From assembly GCF_030936135.1 (NCBI RefSeq), contig NC_082598.1:55768347-55832346 (forward strand): DNA of 64,000 nucleotides, given 5' to 3'. Positions 1 through 12,174 of the stretch are shown here, one piece after another. The translations under genes and the position numbers were made by a program. The stretch is from Gavia stellata. Lineage: Eukaryota; Chordata; Aves; Gaviiformes; Gaviidae. The notes under the pieces are model-generated. The model was not told the origin of the DNA and ran no database searches. It was given only the letters and a program-made list of their open reading frames with translations. Position 1 is the first letter of the stretch. The number at the start of each line of letters is the position of its first letter.

Positions 1-307
1 TGGCCATTCTCACAGAACACCATGGGCATACATAATATCCATTCCAGGCAACGGTGTTCCACCTTCCCTTGACATGTGCAATGTAAGGCAGTTATTAGGA
101 CACGTATGCAAGTTTTATAAAGGACTGTGCCAGAGTTCACTGAACAAAACTCTACCATTAAGTGTCTTAGAGTAACGCACATCTGAAAGTCACTGAACTG
201 CAAGATAATAATGCTTAGTAGGCCAGTGAAGCATAAACACACGCATTGTTAAAATCAGTTTCTTTCAAATGGGACAAATAAATATGCAGTTCTTATGAAG
301 AACTTAC

Positions 308-473
308 CTACTGATTTGGAGAAAAAGATCTGTTCAAATATAACTTGATCAAAAGGGTTTATCTTGAATTTCAGTGTATTACAGAGTAATTCAATTAAAG
401 AGCTGAATTCCGCATTTTTCTCCCTACTAGGGATGTTAATCAGTTCCTTGATGTGATATAAGTTGCATTTAAC
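308..473 (-). CDS. Candidate internal coding exon of an unrecognised minus-strand gene
   Basis: Read on the minus strand, a pyrimidine-rich tract ending CTTTCAG (474-480), with a branch-point-like TGACTGA about 20 bases upstream, precedes 166 bases that stay open in one frame. They end TAG|GTAAGT, a near-consensus donor (GT at 307-306). Translation starting in phase 0 gives 55 residues plus one base, beginning VKCNLYHIKEL and ending near FEQIFFSKSV. The peptide is a mix of hydrophobic and charged residues with no transmembrane segment and no motif I recognise. The gene would run leftward out of the window, divergent from BANK1. In human the gene on this side of BANK1 is PPP3CA, also on the opposite strand, but this peptide is not calcineurin A as I know it. 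No adjoining exon with a matching phase was found inside the window. The splice sites are good; function and reality are unproven. Confidence 0.45.
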
Positions 474-499
474 CTGAAAGGAGATGGATTCAGTCATGC

Positions 500-3127
500 A
501 TACATGACTAACTCTGTTAAAACATCAACAACAGAACAGAAAATCTACCATCTAGATTTTAACTATGCAACTAACAAAGGCCATGTTTTGAGATTCAGAG
601 CCCTAAAATGTCAATAATCACGTTCAGTTTGTGACGAACAAAAACCAGTAAGTGCAAAGGATGACACTCTTAATGTGTACTTAATTGAAAGGAAAAAAAA
701 ATACACACAATAACCTTTATTACAATTTAGCCTATACTGTAAAGGTTTTCAGAGACACAGCTGTCCAAGCAAATCAAGTGGCATTTAAGCAACCTGAACT
801 TTATATAATCAGAGCCCTGAACATTCCACAAACTGACATGTTAATTTTACCAGGTATTTTACTCCTTGGTACAGACTTACACTTTGGAATTAGACCACTG
901 TCTTGACAAAGCCTTTGATTTACTTTGACACAAGGGAGACTATGTGAAGGGGTTAACTGTACCCTGATGTGTTAAAGATTCAGAGGACAACTCTGACTTC
1001 ACTGACTGATGGAATACAGTTGATACCACTGGGGACTAGTGAACTCAATCCCACCATTTCTTTCCGCCCTGCTGTCTTCTTGATTATGCAGGGCAGAAAA
1101 TGTTTTTCAAAGGAAGCAGAGCAGAGTGCATTTCTCATAGACGTCCAGTATTTCGCTTGTACTTCTGGCTTATAAGCACCAGGTGGAAAGAGATTCAGAA
1201 ATTATTGTCTGCAGAGAGTGATAAACTATCTTTGGGACGAAAGACCTTGCCACCTCTCATTCTAACAGTAAGTCAAGGAGTGGAAAGGCCATCAGCACTT
1301 CCAAACAGCCAGTTTTCCCTGGCAGCTCTGCAAATACAGTTTGTTGCTGCTAACTCTGAAACAAACAAACGACCCCAAAAACATATTTGGGAGTGGGAGG
1401 GCACCAGAAAAAGATATTACCCAAAATAAGTGACAACCAATTCTGTGTTCATCTATTTGTTTGATTTAGTCAAGTTTCCTAATCACTAGATTTGAGGTTT
1501 GAGGATCAATATAAAGATATCTTTTGCCATGTTAGATGCTTTAGGATATCCATTCACCCCTAGCCTCTAGCTGTCATTCCAGAAGGGTATAGAGCCCTTG
1601 TAGTGCTTGTGACACAACTGTTATCCATCCAAATGTATAAAATGGCACTAGATGCATTGGTTTAAGTATCTGCACTTGGATGAATTACCTAAACTTTGAG
1701 GTATTTGCAGTGGTTTTCTGTGGTGGCAGACAGGATTTGTTACAAATCAGATCAAATTAAATGTACCACACAGGCACTCTTCCCTTTTTCAGTGACGAAT
1801 AGGTGGCTGAACTAGAATGTTTTTGCCAAGAATTCTTATTTTTCCTCTCTCTTCATTACAGCTCATTATTACAAGAAGGTTGTTACAGAGGCCAAACATA
1901 TGTCCTGAAGGCATTACAGAAGGCTGTTATATCTTTTGCAGAAAACACCCTGATACACACACACCCCTGCTTCACTCCATCAGTGAGTTTCGTCCTTCTT
2001 CATGTCATGGCTAGAGGCAGCTTGGGACACCCTGGACACAGAGTCAGGTTTTGTTTTGGTATGGTTTTGTTTGGTTTTTTTAAAGATCAATAGTAAGATT
2101 TTAGATTTCATTGTCTTCAGGTACACTGGAAACCAGAACCCTAAATCAACATGCCGGGCAATCTGCTTGGTGATAAATAATCGATCTGGATGTGGCATGA
2201 GTTACTGAGGTTTCATAGTTTAATTGCTATGATAGTATAATCATATAACTAGAAATCAATGCCCCAGTCTAGGAATTAAAAATATATTGATTGGAACTGT
2301 GTTTGAAAGAACTAGCTTAACAAATTGAAGATAGTTTTATTTGCTATTACTAATAGGTCCCTACCAAATCTGTGTATCCAAAGTCACAACCTTTGAAAAC
2401 GCAGCACCTCACCTGACCAGTCAAGCAGCACAACAGACCTGCAATCTGTTTGCAATAGCCTGCCCTCAGTTAATTTACAATTACAGAGGGTGTCGTTTGA
2501 TTCATTCTAGTTTAACATTTTAATCTAGAAATACACCAAATCTTTAAAGTCAGAGAATTCTGCCTGGGCTATTAAATCAGTAGCCTAGATGAATAAAACT
2601 AAGAGTGGGTAATAACTCCCTTATTTAAATAATCCCAAGTTTTCTTTCACTTTGGCTGAATAGATATTCAATATTTCAGTGTACAATTATGTGTGCCCCA
2701 AATAGCTAACTCAAAACGCAAATGCTTTAGGATTTCTATCTTCTAGAATGTATCACAGTGCTACTGTAAGAGAGTTTTCCTTAATTACAACAAACTACTA
2801 AGACTGACTTACACTGCTATGGAAAAAACAAGGAATTAGGGCTTGCATTTCCTTCCCCTTAAACTCTGACCATGGTTCTTGGTAGGCAACACAGGGCCCT
2901 TCTGAGCACCAACGGATGTGTTCTCTGAGGTTTAAAGAAATGGAAAATCAGTCCTCCTGGATCACACTCTTTGCATCAGGCAGTCAGCTTGCACCAACCT
3001 GAGCTGAGCTGGAATCACTGCTTCCAGCAGGACTTTTGGTTTTGCTTCCTGATCTCCCACAGCTGCTAACGCCAACAGGACCTATGCTGGAGATCACTAG
3101 GCTAGGTAACTGTTTCCTACCAGTGAT
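500..3127. other. Intergenic stretch without a supported gene
   Basis: AT-rich sequence with short chance frames on both strands, the longest about 109 codons near 1100-1429. None has a recognisable domain, a good pair of splice sites or a start context. A T/G-rich run lies at about 2045-2082. I see nothing else. Confidence 0.6.
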
Positions 3128-3181
3128 ATCACAGAATCACAGAATCATTAAGGTTGGAAAAGACCTGTAAGATCATAAAGT
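3128..3181 (-). repeat. CR1 LINE 3' tail fragment
   Basis: The sequence contains the hallmark CR1 3' end in reverse orientation: two tandem CAGAATCA-type octamers followed by AAGGTTGGAAAAGACCTGTA and the GATCAT block. The same signature occurs at 57446 with only a few differences, so both copies are from one subfamily. Only the last ~55 bases are recognisable, so this is an extreme 5' truncation. CR1 is the main LINE family of birds and supports the avian assignment. Confidence 0.9.
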
Positions 3182-6100
3182 TATCATTTGGTTACATGCT
3201 GTAAAACACACAAGCAAGAGAACAAGCCAAAACCTTTTTCTGGAGGCACAGTTGCTGGGGAAACCATCTTCTCTCTGTGTTCAGTACTTCAATAACCCTT
3301 TAGCTCCAAAAAACCAACCAAACAAACAAACCAACCATGGTCAATTTGCCTAGGAGCATGCATAGCATTAATGCTATTTTTTTTGTCTTGCACCTCCAAG
3401 GAAACTGCTTTTCCTTTACAGGTTGTACTGGTTGATATGCCTATTTTCTATCTGTCATTGCATCCCCACACTTATTTTTGAACACAGACGTAAAACAAAT
3501 ATATACAGTCTAATGCCATGTGTCCACACATTCATACTAGTTTGCTTCAGAAAGGGTAAGCTGTGGAGTTTGTTTTAGCCATTACAACAGAAAAGCCTGT
3601 GTACCTGTAAGAACTGGTTAAGTGAGTGAGGAATTAGAAGCAGCAAAAGGAATTTGACAGATGAAAATGGAAATGGACTCCCCAAGAAACCTCTTGCAGT
3701 CTGATCATCCCTGTCTTAGGAGTCTGTTTTTTACTGATCATCTCAGCAACTCTGGTGATATCATCATTTAAGAAACACTAACCTTTCCTCTAGCCTCAGC
3801 CAGTCTCAATTGCTTTAAATTGCAGTGAATGAAATAGGTCAGGTTCAAGCCTGCAAGAAACTGCCATACCTTTGAAAATTTTTCAGAGGTCCACATGCTT
3901 ATGCCTGCAAGGCTGTTTGGCCTGACTGAATCCTCTGCAAGATCACAGCTGTGCTTTGCATCTCCTTACTTCATGAGCTTAACTGTATCTTCATATGAAT
4001 CTAAATTTTATCTTCATATTACAGTAGAACTGGGGTATTTATTTGAAATTATTTCTTACTCTTTAACACTGCAGAAGCACTACTGTGTTTATTTACAACA
4101 ACTACTGTTATTAGGTTCTTGAAAGCCACAGAACATAAAAAAATATTCCTAATATTGCAGATTTTGAGTAACCTCTGCCAGCAAACATCATGATCTCAGA
4201 GTAGGATGTATTTATAAACTTATAGTAGTGAATGAAGTCTTTTATGAACATGCTTAAGAATTCTTGTCCTGATTTTGCAAACTGCAATTATTGCTCAGCT
4301 TAAATGCACGTGAATTTCTCTGTTAGGTTTAACACCAATATTTCTTTGTAATTGGGTTATTGTAGTTGGGTTATTATTTCATGCCCTCCCACAGACTTAT
4401 CTTTTGGAATTTATTTTGGAAAAAAAAGCACAACAAAACCTCATCCCAAATACAGATATCAAGAACAAGCGGAGTGCAAACTGAAATAATTTGATTTACA
4501 GTAATAACAGACTGGAGCTACCCGCTACTTGTTTTAACTACAAATCATTACACAGAACAACCATCAGTTATGCAACTTGAGATGAAGCCCATTTTTCCTG
4601 ATATATAAACCAGACATAAATGACCAAAATGTATGATGAGTTTGTTAACTAAAACAGTGGCAGAATTCCAGTAGGACTACTTTATGAAGTTTATTATAAT
4701 ACAAGTTGTTTTGAGCCTAATGATGAATGGTAAATTACCATATAATTTTACCAGTTTGCAAAAAGGATGCTTTTTAATTTTTCCCTTTTAATAACAGAAC
4801 ATGAAAAAGTTCTTCCTAGTTCAATTTAGTCTTACTTACTTCATTTCTTTCCTCTCTTTTTGTGAAACATTAATCAAGACATTTAAAGTTATATGCAAGG
4901 AACTATTCATTTCTGCTCCTTCCAGGACGAAATTGTGCATTGCACGCCAGTCTCTCTAACATTATGCAAGAGTTTATATGTAGGATTACTGCAGTACATG
5001 GGAAGAATACAGCAACAAGACCTAATGGGCTGCCTGTTACCCAGCTGTCTCTTCACATTTTGCATGTACTGCAGTGAGGGCTCAGTGCCTTCAGCCATTC
5101 AGGAACTGCCCAGCTGTGCAAAAAACAAAGGACATTTAGCATGTTTGGAGCAAATGAATATTGCAAATCTCATTTTGCCAAACAGAGCAAGAAGACAAGG
5201 GAACCAAGACCTAGTTAGGCTGCAGTTTTAACTACCTTCACAAACCTGGAATTATAACCACTAGATCTGACCAAAGAATTATCCTGAATGACTAACTGTA
5301 ATGAACAAGATTATTCTCCTATAATGTGGACCCTTCATAATGTTTCTACCTATTTCAGAGGTTGTTCTTTGTATAAGTGCTTGGGAAATGGTAGGAATAC
5401 CTTCATGCCAGCCATGAGGAGTGCAGACTCCCATTCCACGCCACCCTGAGGCAAGAGGAGGTCCTCTCCCATACTTCATCTAGCAGGCAAATAGTACCTC
5501 TCCACAACCTTCTGTACAATGCACCTTCCAGTTTGCTTCATGACCCTCTCAACATAGTTTGACACAAAACTCTTTGTCAGGGCCTGGGTTACTGAGAGAA
5601 AAAACACTAAAGACTACCAAGGCCATGACCTAATGAAAACATTTCATTCCTTACTCTAAAATGTTTCCAGCATGAGCCCAAGGAGAAGATCCCATAATCA
5701 ATCCCACCCCAGCCAAACAAGAGATAAGAAAAGGCTGCTGTTGCAAAACAAAACTTAGATATCCTGGCATCCAAACCCTTTCCTCACATGCAGGAGACCA
5801 CAGCATTACTAGCTGGCAATATCCCCCTTAGTGCTCCCAGATTCATGAGGCGGTTGAGCATATCCAGGAAGGCACCCTTTTTACAGAAAGGCTTCTTTTT
5901 CTTGCTAGCTCATGCTGCTGTCTCTTGCATAAACTGTGAGCAGTCTTACAGATTTATACATCAACCTGAGGTGTTGTCAGATCTTTGGTTTTATTTCTTC
6001 ATTAGAAAACTGCTTCAGAAACTGTTTTGTCCTTACCTCCTCACTTGTTCACTGGAGGAAAGTATCTGCTCCCTGTGGGATTATTCTCTTTATGCAATTT

Positions 6101-6778
6101 ATTTGGCCTGCAAGGTGAGCATGCTCCACAGACTAACCCTTGCAGGCTAACACACCTTCAGTATTTTTTCTAAAAGCCACATAATACCCCCATTTTACCT
6201 TGTTTTCTTTTTCTCTCCTGATCTAAGGCTCCTCTAAGTGTTTTCTTAATCCTTTTAAGTACTCTTGCTAAATTACTTGTCCTAATCACAGGATCTAATT
6301 GCTGACAGAGAATGAGGTGGTCTCCAGGCTAGCTTACTAAATGCTGATCTTGTACATATGCTACAACTTCTAACTGGGAGCCAAGATGTCTGCTGACCGG
6401 TGGTAACTCCTCCAGGATCTGCTCTCCTGCAACTTGCTGAGTTGTTTTCTTGGTTTATTCATTTATTTCCTAAAGAAAGAAATAGGATCCTTCATAACTT
6501 TTGCTTGTTAAGCCTGGCTCATGTGCTCTCTGTGGCTTTGGCCAGGAACCATGTGGTTGGAGGATTTATATGAAGTAAAAAAGTTGTGATTCTAGTAAGA
6601 AATCCACATGACCCATCAGCTGTGATTTATTGGTCGCTACAATGACCAAAAAATATGTTGAATGGTTATATTCTTTCAGTCAGTGCTTACTTAGCATTTG
6701 AAAACAACACTTTTTCAGGTGATGCAAGAATGCCTTCACATCGGTGCAGGGGGGAAAAATATTTTCAATAATAATTAT
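3182..6778. other. Intergenic stretch without a supported gene
   Basis: Contains a short CAAA/CCAA-rich simple repeat at about 3306-3338 and otherwise unique-looking AT-rich sequence. Open frames up to 120 codons (5788-6150) start at arbitrary ATGs and show no domain or splice context. Confidence 0.6.
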
Positions 6779-7374
6779 TGTGCTGGTTTTGGCTGGGGTA
6801 GAGTTAATTTTCTTCATAGTAGCTAGTATGGGTCTATGTTTTGGATTTGTGCTGGAAACAGTGTTGATAAAGCAGGGATGTTTTAGTTACTGCTGAGCAG
6901 TGCTTACACAGAGTCAAGGCCTTTTCTGTTTCTCACACCACCCCTCCAGCAAGTAGGCTGGGGGTGCACAAGAAGTTGGGAGGGGACACAGCCGGGACAG
7001 CTGACCCCAACTGACCAAAGGGATATTCCATACCATATGATGTCATGCTCAGCATATAAAGCTGGGGGAAGAAGAAAGAAGGGGGGGGCATTCGGAGTAA
7101 TGGCGTTTGTCTTCCCAAGTAACCGTTACGCATGATGGAGCCCTGCTTTCCTGGAGATGGCTGAACACCTCCCTGCCGATCGGAAGTAGTGAATGAATTC
7201 CTTGTTTTGCTTTGCTTGCCTGCTCGGCTTTTGCTTTACCTATTAAACTTTCTTTATCTCAATCCATGAGTTTTCTCACTTTCAATCTTCCGATTCTCTC
7301 CCCCATCCCACCTTGGGGGGAGTGAACGAGTGGCTGTGTGGTGCTTAGTTGCCGGCTGGGACTAAACCACGGCA
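6779..7374 (+). mobile_element. Solo LTR of an avian endogenous retrovirus
   Basis: A 596-bp element that begins TGTGCTGG and ends in CA, matching from memory an LTR family that is abundant in neoavian genomes; I cannot give the exact family name with certainty. It is flanked by TTAT on both sides (6775-6778 and 7375-7378). If the last base is counted as flank, the match becomes ATTAT. This is a 4-5 bp target-site duplication. Promoter and processing signals are in the expected order: a CRE-like TGATGTCA at 7038-7045, a TATAAA box at 7055-7060, a purine/G-rich stretch just downstream and an ATTAAA poly(A) signal at 7242-7247. No gag, pol or env and no second LTR lie nearby, so it is best read as a solo LTR left by recombination between LTRs. 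It has the same orientation as BANK1, about 21 kb upstream. Confidence 0.9.
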
Positions 7375-10300
7375 TTATGAATTTCCGTAAGACGTGCACT
7401 GTAAGGCTATTATGATGAGTCCTGACAAAGTATTGTCTGCCTGATACTTCTGGTCAAATTTTTAGGCTTTTATTGACATTACTGCAACTCCATTGCTTAA
7501 AATAATACACTCCTAGAGCACGGCATTCATAAAATTAAGCTGCCAACTGTGGGCATACAGCTGTCATAATCAGAGAGCTTTTACGTTACGTTCCTTTACA
7601 ACTACCTGGATACTTACTGTCCAGGCTGCCATGTCCAAGTGTTTTCCAAGCTGTATGCAACATCTCTTTCAGGTTGGAAGGAGAGCGTAGACATCACAGA
7701 AACACAAAGAAGAAAAAGGGTTATATATCAAATGAAAGAGATACAGTTGTCTAAGGTGCATAAGCAGAATTTAGGAGGATGTGGCCAAAACCACAGTCCT
7801 AAAACCTAGCTGTCTGCCAACAAACTCCAGAGCTTTTGACCTTTCGGTGCTGTCAGTGCCAAAAGCTCTCTTCTATGAATATGCCAAAGCCTGTCATCAC
7901 TGCATGGTATGTACTTCTTCAGCCTTCTCTCCCACTTTTGTCTCGTTGTGTGTTGGAAATTCGGTGGTTGTCTCCTATGCTCTTGAACATGCCTGATATG
8001 TTCATCAGATGCCCCCCTCTCCTCAGAGTGCCCTGATCACCATGCTATTGACAGCTCTTGGCACTTATGCAGTTGACTGCTTTCTGCATGGTGCCACATC
8101 TTCAAAATACAGAGAGAGAAAGAGAATACAGAACAAACACAATCTCCCCACAGTTACAGGCCCAGTCCCTGCTCAAAGGACCAATTCTGCACTTTTCTAT
8201 TACACGTTCATGAAACAATAGAGAATTCTGGGTAGAGGGACTACAGCCCAGGTCTGCCTCTCCTCTCCCTATTTATTAACACTGTTTATTAACAGTGCTC
8301 TACCTATTAGGCGGCACCTTTTCCTTCCTGTCATACAACGTTAATTCAGGGAAGGATAAAGTCCTGGATATAGTAGCGAGCAGAGCAAACAAGCAGTAAA
8401 ACACTCTGACAGCAATTATTTTTGGTAAATCATGTAATTCTGGAGCTGCGACACAGCAAGTTAGTTCCTTCTCAGAAATACCCTCAACCAAGCTGCATAA
8501 CCAAGCGTTCTCCCATGCCACTCCAGAGGCTGTGCAGCAATCAGGAGTGCTTCTCCCCATGCCAGTTACAGTGACCAACTGATGCTGTTACGTTACTGGG
8601 AAAATACTGTCGGACCAGCACAGCATAGCATTTATATCTCTTTCTCATCCCTGCTCTTATATCACCAAACAGCCCACATTCCTAACCAATCAGAATGTTA
8701 GAGTCAGGAAAATAACCTTTCACAACGCAGCATAATATCTAATAAAAATACATTAACTTTCACTTTTTTGTGCTCCTCTGTTAATAAAGTCCATACAAAA
8801 CGCATGCTTATCTATTTCAGCTCCAGTACAGCTGCTAAATTCATGCAGTAATGCAAGTGCTGTCTTCCAGCTTTTCAGTGCATAACATGGACTTTTCAAA
8901 AGATCAAAGCAATTAAAAAAGAAATGAGTGTATGAAACTAGCTTCAAAACTGCCTCAGTTCTCCTGCTGTTCCTGATGTTTTTGATGTGACTTCCCCTGC
9001 TTTCTTCTTTCTACATCTCCGCTCACAGAGAGAAGAGCTATGGCCCCACACAGGGTTTCCTTAAGAAAGGTTTCTACACAGTATAGATAAGAGGACAGTT
9101 TTCCTTCTGTATAATTTGTATATAGGTTTTTTAATCTCCACTGAGAATTACTTTTATATTAGATTATCAAAGAAGACATGCCCACTCTACCTGGACTCTG
9201 ATTTGGATTTGACTTGTGTTGCAAGAGCAGTAAAGTAAGTTACTGCACCTAGCTGAGCTGGAGCTGATAGCATTCACTCTCATAAACAGTATGAATTAGA
9301 CACAATCCTTCACAGAGATCTCTTTCTTTCTGCTAGCATGCAGAAGAAACTTTAAAATTTCCTGGAAATGTTCACTTGTGAATTGATTAAGATCTGTGGA
9401 CCATATTCAGATTCCTATAGTTTGGCTGTGGCAAACCAGCTGATTTTTCTATGAGATGAGATTTTGTGGACCTAGGAGGTACAAACAGAACTATGGGTGA
9501 TACCTAGCTGAACAGTTTTTTGGAGTTCACAGCATTTTCTTTGAACCTTTTGAATAGTGAAGTAAATATATTAGATTTTACTTTTCCTAATAGACTTTTA
9601 AATGCTAGGAGATCTGTTATTGTGAAAATGTAAATCTCACTGAGGAAGTTTGGGATCTATCCAGAAGCTGCTGAAATTGGTGGAAGTCATCTGAATGATT
9701 TTGACATGCAGATCAGACTTCATGTGGGTATAGGAACATGTTGATGAATGTCACAGAAGATGATCCTTTGCCACACAGAGTTGTTGCCTCCTTCATTTTA
9801 AGAAAAGGAGGAGATTTAAAGTTTTTCCTTTATTTTTGACACAGCTGGACACACTGGAGTCTTATTGGCTTCATAGAGTCATCTTTTTCAAAATAGTCAG
9901 GGAACAAATCAGAGACCTTTTAACATGCTTGGAAACAAAAATTTCTCAGCCAACATACTCTAAAATCTTTGGCAGTGTTCATATCTCACACTTGTACACC
10001 AAAGAGTTTTTTCCCATGCTTAAATATGAATCAAGAGTTTTAAAAACAGTATAGTTCTAGGTCTGTTTGTTTACTTCTCTCTGCTTAATCAAAAATAGAG
10101 TTTAGGAGCTAAGCAGAATTCTCATAGAACAAACCTAGACACCTTACAGAAACACTACAGGATTTACAGACTCAAAGAAAATGTCATATATACTCTCTCA
10201 GGTTTTTTTCCCTATGATTTCTTTTAAAGAATGTTCCATAAAACCTCAGGATTGCTCAGTCTGGTTTATGGTCAGTTCTTACCTCAATTTGATTAACCAC

Positions 10301-12156
10301 AATCAGAATTTTGGCATCATTTCACCAACGAACTCCCTGAAGTTGTATCAGCATACACCGAAGCAAAATGTGCTTTCAGCTCACTCATGTGATACAAGGT
10401 AACAAATTAAGAGTTGTATACCCTGTACTAGATAATTGCAAAAAGACACAATTGGTACTTTCTTTTTTTTTTGCCTTTTGCTTTTCTAGATGGCAGAGAG
10501 AAGAGGGAAAGATGGTTATAATGGCAAAGGTAGCTGAGTTGTCCTCACACTCACAAAAGTCTAGGCACGCACCATGCAGTGCAATGCCAACCTGTAGGCT
10601 CAGGGCTGCTGATCCTGGGTAGCAGGTAACCACTGGGTGAATTCCATCAAATATGGGCAAAAGTAATAAATTTTGTGCTGCTCTGAAAGAGCTGAAGCCA
10701 GTGCAGTGCCTGAGTGCAGTTGTCCACTAACAGTTGTGTCATGCCTTTGAGTCTGTTCCCCTCATCTCTCTCCCATGGCAGGCTGAGCGTCCCTTCCCAA
10801 CAGTGCATTACTACAGACTTCCTTCCACTGGCTGTGCTGGTTACAGCAAAGGTAAAAAAAGTATGTGCTTAGTATGACACTGGACTAACATCAACAGTTT
10901 TATAGAAAATTTTTTTAAAAAGCAACTACAAAATATCTTTCACCAGGCTAAATTGCTTTTCTTGGACCTTGGACTCCTGGCATTTTTTTGGAATAACATG
11001 TACTTCTTGCTGTTAAGACTGAATTTCCTTTCTGATATAATTGCCCACACAGCATTTCTAATTAATAAGAAAGTATCCATTTATACAATCCAATATGGTA
11101 GAGGGTCTGGAACATTGTTGACTTTTATCCTACTACATACAAAGAATGAAAGTAAATTACAGTAAGAAAAAAACCCCTATTTTGTAATTCTAAAAACATG
11201 AAGGGAGGTGATCTTTTATCTTTTCTATTCTGAATATAGCTTAAGTAAGAGCATGATTTACCTCTGATGAAGACCATGGCTACCACTGATGTTAGTAGAC
11301 ACTGGATTAGCCTAAAAAGATACCAAAAGAAGTGGTTCATAGTTCACATTCAGTCTTTGAACTCTGCTGTTAAAACTTACATAACAGAAGATACAAATAA
11401 CAAAATATTAGAAAATGCCTTGTAGAAATGAAAGCATTCAAGATGCCCTGATCTCTTTATCCTGGTAAATGGTCAATACTGCCATGCTCTGCTTTACAAA
11501 GCATGTCTTATCTGTACAGTAAACTGTGAACAAGTGAGGGGTCATCTTCGTTCCCACTCACAGCCCACCCCAGGTAGGAAAGAAGAAAAAGGTTTGCATG
11601 TGGTCCACACAACTGCCGTGCAGAGGAAAAGACAAAAGCTCAAATCTGCTGATAGATGTAGTCTAAATGACTAAACTCACTTAAACTTTCCAGCTTTGTC
11701 AGGCATAATAGCAAATATAAAAGAAGTGAGAACAGCATCTGGAAAGATGGAAAAGTGAAACACTGGCAAGATGGTTGTTTCCTTTTCAGCCCTGATATCA
11801 GTGCTTGATGATAAAGACTGCTAAAATGAACTTTCCTGGTTTTGCAGTCTTTGAAAGGAAGAAATCATGCTTGGTTTGCTGGTTAACAACTAAGATACCA
11901 AAATATTTTTAAATGAAACAGGAGTCTTCACTTCGAGACTGTTAGAATGTCACAACAAACTTAAATTTATATTTTCATATTGATGTGGATTTATATTTAA
12001 TACTTAATTTTATTATCTTTCTATGCTTATATAAATTTAGATTGTTAATGATAACCCACATAAATAAAAAGCCAAATACAAGAACTAATCTCTCTATCAA
12101 ATTCCTATGTTCTACCTTGCTATTACTAAAATATTTCTAGCCTGGCCAGTGGTGGT
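7375..12156. other. Intergenic stretch without a supported gene
   Basis: AT-rich unique-looking DNA. There is one weak exon-like segment on the minus strand (11262-11311) with a T-rich acceptor and a GTAAAT donor, but no partner exon. No repeat family or gene is recognisable elsewhere in it. Confidence 0.55.
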
Positions 12157-12174
12157 TGGCCACCAGAGGGAGCC
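12157..12174 (+). promoter_or_regulatory. Candidate CTCF binding site (forward)
   Basis: TGGCCACCAGAGGGAGCC is a close match to the vertebrate CTCF core, CCACCAG followed by GGG and a G/C run, lying in AT-rich surroundings where such a G/C block stands out. The motif reads on the + strand and points toward BANK1. Binding is inferred from the motif alone. Confidence 0.6.

Noticed and set aside
6779..7374. The LTR as part of a full provirus
   Set aside because: No retroviral coding sequence or second LTR in the neighbouring kilobases, and the same short flank on both sides.
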